Origin: Bimastos eiseni
Taxonomy: Eukaryota; Annelida; Clitellata; Crassiclitellata; Lumbricidae
Assembly: GCA_959347315.1 (NCBI GenBank)
Contig: OY365808.1
Location: forward strand, 6,984,947 to 7,048,946
DNA length: 64,000 nucleotides
Direction: 5' to 3'
The notes under the pieces are model-generated. The model saw nothing but the letters and a program-made list of their open reading frames with translations, was not told the origin of the DNA and did no database searches. How positions within the stretch are numbered: the first letter of the stretch is position 1; each line of letters begins with the position of its first letter. This document shows positions 59,590 through 64,000 of this stretch, piece after piece. A program made the position numbers and the translations under genes.

Positions 59590-61394
59590 CCATGTAAAGA
59601 TTTCAGGTTACCCCATTTCAAGTTACCCCCGGTAATCTGAAATCGATTTCAGATTACCCCAGAGGTAATATGAAATCGATTTCATACTACCTCCTCCGTG
59701 TTCACATTATTCCCTCCGTGAAAGAGACAAAATGTTAAATTGTCCTGCTTACAAGTGAGTTGCAATTAAAAGATAATATGTAGGCCCTATATTGAATAAA
59801 ACACGTGACACATACAAAACGGAAAACTCTTTTAATATGTGAAAAATATATAAAAGTCAAATTGTATGAAACCAGTAATACACTAGATCAATGTGCATCA
59901 CATATTACATGCACACATAGAATATAATACAGATTCAGTGAAACTAGTGAAGAAATTAATGCAATTACAACAATAATTACAACAATTAGGTACACAGAAC
60001 TTCTGACTTGATAACACAATCCTCTACTTATCCGTTAAAAGTAGAAAAATATTTAGCAAATTACGATATCAGCTAACTGGATGGGAACTAGTAAGTGAAA
60101 GAATAATTACCATCAGACCACTAACAGGGCCCTACCAAGATGACCCTGATACAAGTGTATGCACCAACAAGTACAGCCACAGACGAAGAAAAAATGAGTT
60201 CTCTGAACAACTGCAGGATGTCATGGAGGCGATACCAGAATATGATCATAGGCGACTTCAACGCATAAATAGGCAAGGACAGGACAGGATGGCTGGATGT
60301 CATGGGAACAGAGGCCGCTGGAAAGAGAGATGACATTGGAGAAAGAATGCTTAGCTACTGCAGTAACAACAAACTGAAAGTACTGTTGGTGGCAGCATGT
60401 TCAAATACAAAAACATACACATGGATACCTGGAGATCTCCAGATGGTGGAACCACACACAAAATCAATTATATATGTCTCTTCAGAAGATGGGCATCACC
60501 ACTACAAGATGTAGGCGCATACAGACGAGCTGACGTCGCCTCGGATCACTACGTGGCTATTGCAACAATAAGACTGAAATTGGAAAAATCTGGTAATTAG
60601 AACTGAATGTAAGACTATAGATATTGCAAAGCTGAATAAAAATGATACCAAGCAGAAGCTCCAACTACAGCTAAAAATCGATATAGGGCGGACAAAAAGA
60701 CATGGACAGAAACAAGGCTAAGTGAACCAGAAGTGGCAGCAAAGAAAGGTGACTCCAAAACGTTACATAAAATAGCGAAGAAGCTGTCTGTTGAGGGGCG
60801 CAGAAAATGTCTGTTAGAGATAAGAGCGGAAACACATTTCGGAAACACGACGAACAAGAAACGAGATGGAGGGAACGTTATAATAGTGTCCTTAACTGCT
60901 CAGTACCAATAATATAAAAAACAAATTCAGTTTAGACATGGATCCCCAAACAATTGATGAAGAAATCGGCGAATGGTTTTTAATTGTCTCCAGAGTACGC
61001 CAGGGATGTGTACTTTTTACCAATATTATTCCTACTAGGTTTTGAATGGATAATGAGAAGAAGCACATGCCGAGATCCATGTAATAGAATACAAAGACAC
61101 GAAGAGGCTTGTCGATTTGGATTTGCGTATGACATTGCACTCCTTAAAAATTGCCACCGCAGCTCCATCGCATCTCACTCAGCCCCAATATTTCTAGTTT
61201 GTATTCTTACAGCTCCCTCACCCCTTGCGCCAGTTTCCCTGTAATATATAACATTCTTACATTCCAGTATCCAATTCTTGCCATGGATATGGTCGTTAAA
61301 TCGACTTCAAGTTACCCCCGGGGGTAACTTGAAATCGATTTCAAGTTACCAGAGGGTAAGGTGAATGGGGGGTAATCTGAAATCGCTACACCGG
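59590..61394. mobile_element. Foldback element B2 with palindromic modules
   Basis: The left arm carries palindromes at 59632-59657 (half-site GTAATCTGAAATC) and 59665-59690 (GTAATATGAAATC, one mismatch between halves). The right arm carries one at 61324-61349 (GTAACTTGAAATC), and the right end is CGCTACACCGG at 61394. The unique segment after the left arm (59730-59910) is a diverged direct copy of the one in B1, so B1 and B2 stand head to tail. The interior contains an RTE-like LINE. Confidence 0.75.
60060..61150 (+). pseudogene. RTE-like LINE with endonuclease domain, decayed
   Basis: The apurinic-type endonuclease is recognisable in blocks: LIQVYAPTSTATDEE, IIGDFNA (with a stop after it), TYTWIPGDLQM, and ADVASDHYVAIATIRLKLEK. 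These are the blocks that shape the catalytic site in RTE/BovB-type LINEs. The frame shifts near 60480. Most of the polymerase is deleted, leaving VRQGCVL and a remnant near FGFAYDIALL (61116-61145) from the YADDIALL motif. It is inactive and lies inside foldback B2. Confidence 0.8.
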
Positions 61395-61909
61395 TGGCCC
61401 GGTACGTGACGTTTTGGGGCAGCCGTTTGGTGCAGCCGTTTTGGCGCAGGACGTTTTGGCGCAGGATGATTTGACGCAGATCTCTTATACAATAATATTG
61501 CATATTACGGTATATATTTTAAAGCCTAAGTGGAAGCTGGATTGATGAAAATATTCAAGCTTAAATGGAAGCGGGAGTGATGAAAATATTCATGCTGAAA
61601 TGGAAGTGGGATTGATAAAAAATAATCATGCTTAAATGGAAGCTGAATTTTTAAAAAGACTGTGACTATAAGGGTTCCATGACGAGTTTAATTCTCGCAT
61701 CCATCCCGCACCTATAAGCAAGATTCTGTTCATCACTCCAGTTCCCAGTTTAGCATAATTATTTTCATCGATTATGCTTCATATTACATTATATTATACA
61801 TCAGATATCTGCGCCAAAACGTCCTGCGACAAAACGTCCTCCGCCGAAACGGCGCTGCGCCAAAATGTCCTTGCCCCAAAACGGCTGCGCCAAAACGTCC
61901 TGACCCGAC
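61395..61909. mobile_element. Foldback element C with GACGTTTTGGCGCAG modules
   Basis: Both arms are built from a repeated unit close to GACGTTTTGGCGCAG: about five copies on the left (61408-61480) and about six in reverse complement on the right (61808-61905), around an AT-rich centre of about 330 bp. It begins immediately after the CCGG that ends foldback B2. It has no coding capacity. Similar GTTTTGGCG-rich inverted elements are, to my recollection, widespread in marine invertebrates. Confidence 0.8.
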
Positions 61910-62018
61910 AAAATGCCACAAGCATCTGAGCAGAGAGCATAGACACAGGGAGAGAGTTACAGGAGTGATGAGTCTTCTAACCATTCAATGTGATTCATAT
62001 TAATTTTCATGATCTTAC

Positions 62019-62080
62019 CTTTCATCGGTGGTTCTTGTTCGTTATAGTAGTGAAGTAGTTTGGTGATGACTTCCTTTGGA
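62019..62080 (-). CDS. Glycine-receptor-like chloride channel, N-terminal helix exon
   Basis: The 62-nt exon lies between an acceptor (GTGATTTGTTCTTTAG on the - strand) and a donor (G|GTAAGA). After one leftover base it encodes PKEVITKLLHYYNEQEPPMK and ends in the first base of a codon. The pattern of an amphipathic LLxxYxxxxxPxxxG helix is that of the mature N-terminus of glycine and glutamate-gated chloride receptors, where this exon is also short. The next exon must begin with two bases completing Gly and was not found. The signal-peptide exon must lie to the right and is not recognised before the window ends. Confidence 0.7.
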
Positions 62081-63908
62081 CTAAAGAACAAATCACCTTG
62101 TTGTTATATAACTATCCACATCTTATTGGTATTGTATGTGCAGCTGTCTGTATCGTATATATAGTGCAGACACTTATTCCGTATTCTCGGTCTCCTTTCT
62201 TTCGAATCTTGCTTGTACTACGTTGTGAATAATCATATTATAAAGAAATTGAAAAGCAACTCTCAGCCGGTATTTCTGCCCCTAATTCCAACGGCGGTTG
62301 GAGGTCATGATATTATTAGGCTATATGTTTATTCACTATTCAACCCTTTATGTCGGGGAAAGTCTATGCAAAGCCTTAGACTATAGAATATGCGTCAAAC
62401 ATAATAATAATAGATAATACAGAGAAGCGCAGGGCTGAGGGTTCGATTCCCGCATCGCCCGTAAGGTTGACTAGTCCTTCTTATTCATAGATTCATTCAT
62501 TACGAAAATTTATATAGCGCTCCTTTTAGGCTACTACTCAGGAGCGATCCCGACCCTGACACGGCTATTACTGCTTCTGCTAGGCAGCGTTGGTTAAATT
62601 AGATGTAGGCCTATAACGTCATGAGCGTCTCGCATGGCTGCCGACAGTTAAATTCGACTCCTATGCGCATTTGTCAACATTTTTCGTGCTAGATGTGTAA
62701 TCATTCTACGGCTTGTCGATTTTAGATTAAACGAAGATTATCATTATTATGTGAAAGCGCGTAATAACTTCTATAACAATGGAATAAATTATATCTACTA
62801 AAGATGCGTTCCTGGTAACGAGACAAAGGCACCCATGGCTCTTCCATCGGAATTGTCTCCGAGACGAGCATTCAAATGTGTCCGTCGTGAGCCGAGTCCC
62901 TGCCCCCGGAATACTGATCAGACGGAGCCAATCCGTGGAAATGTCCAAATTATGGACCATCAATCGAGCTGTGCCTGACAGATTAGCCAGTAACATCAAC
63001 GAATAATCATCTCTGCTAGCAGTTGCTACCAAAGTAGATAATACACTCACTGGTGTTTGTCTAATGTTGGAGCACGACCACTGCCATTATATATGGCATC
63101 AATGTCTACTTGTATTGTCACAAGTGTCTAGCTGATGGGTCAAGCTAAATACGTCCTATTATACGGGAATATTAACCATTGCATCTACTACAGTAACTAT
63201 TACCATACCAAGCATCACTGTTCAGACTGTGGCCACATATAAAACGTCTGATGTATCCCAGCGTGTCTGATTACTGGAACGAAGTGTTTGCTCGCAAAGT
63301 AATCAATCAAACTGAAGTAGACGAAGCCTAGGGAAAGCTGGGTCTTATATTGACGCGCATCATAAATACCAGATTACCTGACCTTGCGCGTGGGGTCATT
63401 GAGCTGCCGCCGATGAGCGCACTCATGAAATGACTCACAGAGACAGTTTATATGGAAATCAGGTCATCTTCTCAGAGTGATTTTAGTTACGGCGTTCCTT
63501 GCTCATCAAACCCATCATCATCATCGTCGTCGTCGCTGTCGTCGTCATCATCATCTCGATCGACTCAGCCTCCGAAGATGGTATCGTTAACGATAATTGT
63601 AGGCGTGCGATGCACTTAGGAAGACGATGGGGCATCTCTTGACTGCAGAGGCAGAGAGAGAGAGAAGAGGGAGGGAGGAGCGGACAGACAGCCACGATGG
63701 GATGTCGCTCAAGTCCAACGGACGATCACCAGCGATTAAATGATTCAAGTGGAACCAACATGAAACCTAAGAACACAACAGTCTGCCTATGGCTGCCTAG
63801 GAGTCTATGTGTGTCTGTCTGTGACTGTCTCTGCATGGATATGTCGGTTCGTGTCTTTATCTTCTGTATTTCTGTAAGTGAACGTACCCGCTCCTCCGAC
63901 AGTTGTTC

Positions 63909-63945
<37 letters not shown>

Positions 63946-63948
63946 TAC

Positions 63949-63999
<51 letters not shown>

Positions 64000-64000
64000 G
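62081..64000. other. Region right of the receptor N-terminal exon
   Basis: Probably the intron or 5' region of the receptor. It contains a SINE-like B-box fragment (GGGTTCGATTCCCGC near 62438), a TTTATATAGCGCTCC repeat tail at 62480-62590, and GC-richer unrecognised sequence at 62800-62960. Simple repeats (CAT/GTC at 63495-63560, then CT, AC and TA runs from 63908 to the end) complete it. No signal-peptide exon was identified. Confidence 0.45.
63905..64000 (+). repeat. Compound (CT)n-(AC)n-(TA)n microsatellite
   Basis: Three dinucleotide repeats follow one another to the window end: CT to about 63945, AC at 63950-63968 and TA at 63969-63997. Confidence 0.95.

Larger units (their letters stand above)
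56521..59590. mobile_element. Foldback element B1 with palindromic modules
   Basis: The left end is CCGGTGTAAAGACTTCAAG. The left arm carries a 26-bp palindrome at 56567-56592 (half-site GTAATCTGAAATC), and the right arm carries a related one at 59521-59546 (half-site GTAACTTGAAATC), all embedded in runs of C or G. Next to the left arm is a unique segment with ATGTTAAATTG and TTGTATGAAACCAGTAATAC that recurs in B2. The interior has been filled by LINE and SINE insertions. The right end fuses with the left end of B2 near 59590 in a damaged junction (GAAATCGCCCATGTAAAGA). No transposase is recognised. Confidence 0.75.
53597..62018. other. Receptor introns flanking an unidentified exon
   Basis: At least one short exon, expected to be about 68 nt and to encode the first beta strands, should lie here but was not located. 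The interval holds a dispersed repeat copy at 53710, an RTE-like LINE tail at 54670, a SINE fragment at 55340, trinucleotide repeats at 55550-56400, the tandem foldback elements 56521-61394 with LINE and SINE inserts, and foldback C at 61395-61909. Confidence 0.55.

Noticed and set aside
62438..62460. tRNA-like B box GGGTTCGATTCCCGC
   Set aside because: No A box or foldable acceptor and D arms upstream. It is a fragment of a SINE or tRNA, not a gene.
62727..63050. 107-codon - strand open frame as possible first receptor exon
   Set aside because: No signal peptide pattern and no donor with the required phase 2 at a sensible place.
63483..63695. 70-codon - strand open frame starting with a hydrophobic segment
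   Set aside because: Runs into CAT/GTC trinucleotide repeats and lacks a plausible link in phase to the exon at 62080.

Overview
The window is eukaryotic genomic DNA, most likely from a bilaterian marine invertebrate. It is AT-rich, has large introns and abundant microsatellites, and carries many decayed transposable elements. Two neuronal ion-channel genes can be recognised by reading splice sites and reading phase together with protein similarity. I see no bacterial operon, CRISPR array, rRNA gene or intact tRNA gene. The species cannot be fixed from the sequence alone.

Left third, + strand (about 7.8-24.4 kb): the 3' part of a Shaw-type (Kv3/KCNC) voltage-gated potassium channel. One large exon (7837-8797) encodes S1 to S6 and the start of the C-terminal tail. 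It ends in a phase-1 donor. Three downstream exons fit that phase: a 39-nt symmetric microexon (18036-18074) and two alternative terminal exons (21870-22045 and 24260-24420). The T1 tetramerisation exon must lie left of the window.

Right two thirds, - strand (62.1 down to 31.7 kb): a glycine-receptor-like Cys-loop chloride channel. Six exons splice together in consistent phase: an N-terminal helix exon (62080-62019), the loop A/E exon (53596-53367), the 83-nt Cys-loop exon (46296-46214), the loop B/C exon (45305-45174), a fused M1-M3 exon (42590-42148) and the M4/stop exon (31944-31732). One exon between 62019 and 53596 and the signal-peptide exon were not found. The two channel genes are convergent, with about 7 kb between their ends.

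The rest is mainly mobile DNA. It includes CR1/L2-like and RTE-like LINE fragments and two 5'-truncated restriction-like-endonuclease (R2/Dong-like) LINE copies set in (AAT)n. There are two mariner-like elements with long inverted repeats (one hit by a tRNA-derived SINE), a hAT-type MITE with an 8-bp target duplication, and a 95-bp-arm inverted-repeat element. The most unusual content is a group of foldback elements with modular palindromic arms. One is at 33745-34473, and a tandem pair lies at 56521-61394. These share the terminus CCGGTGTA. A third, different foldback abuts the pair at 61395-61909.
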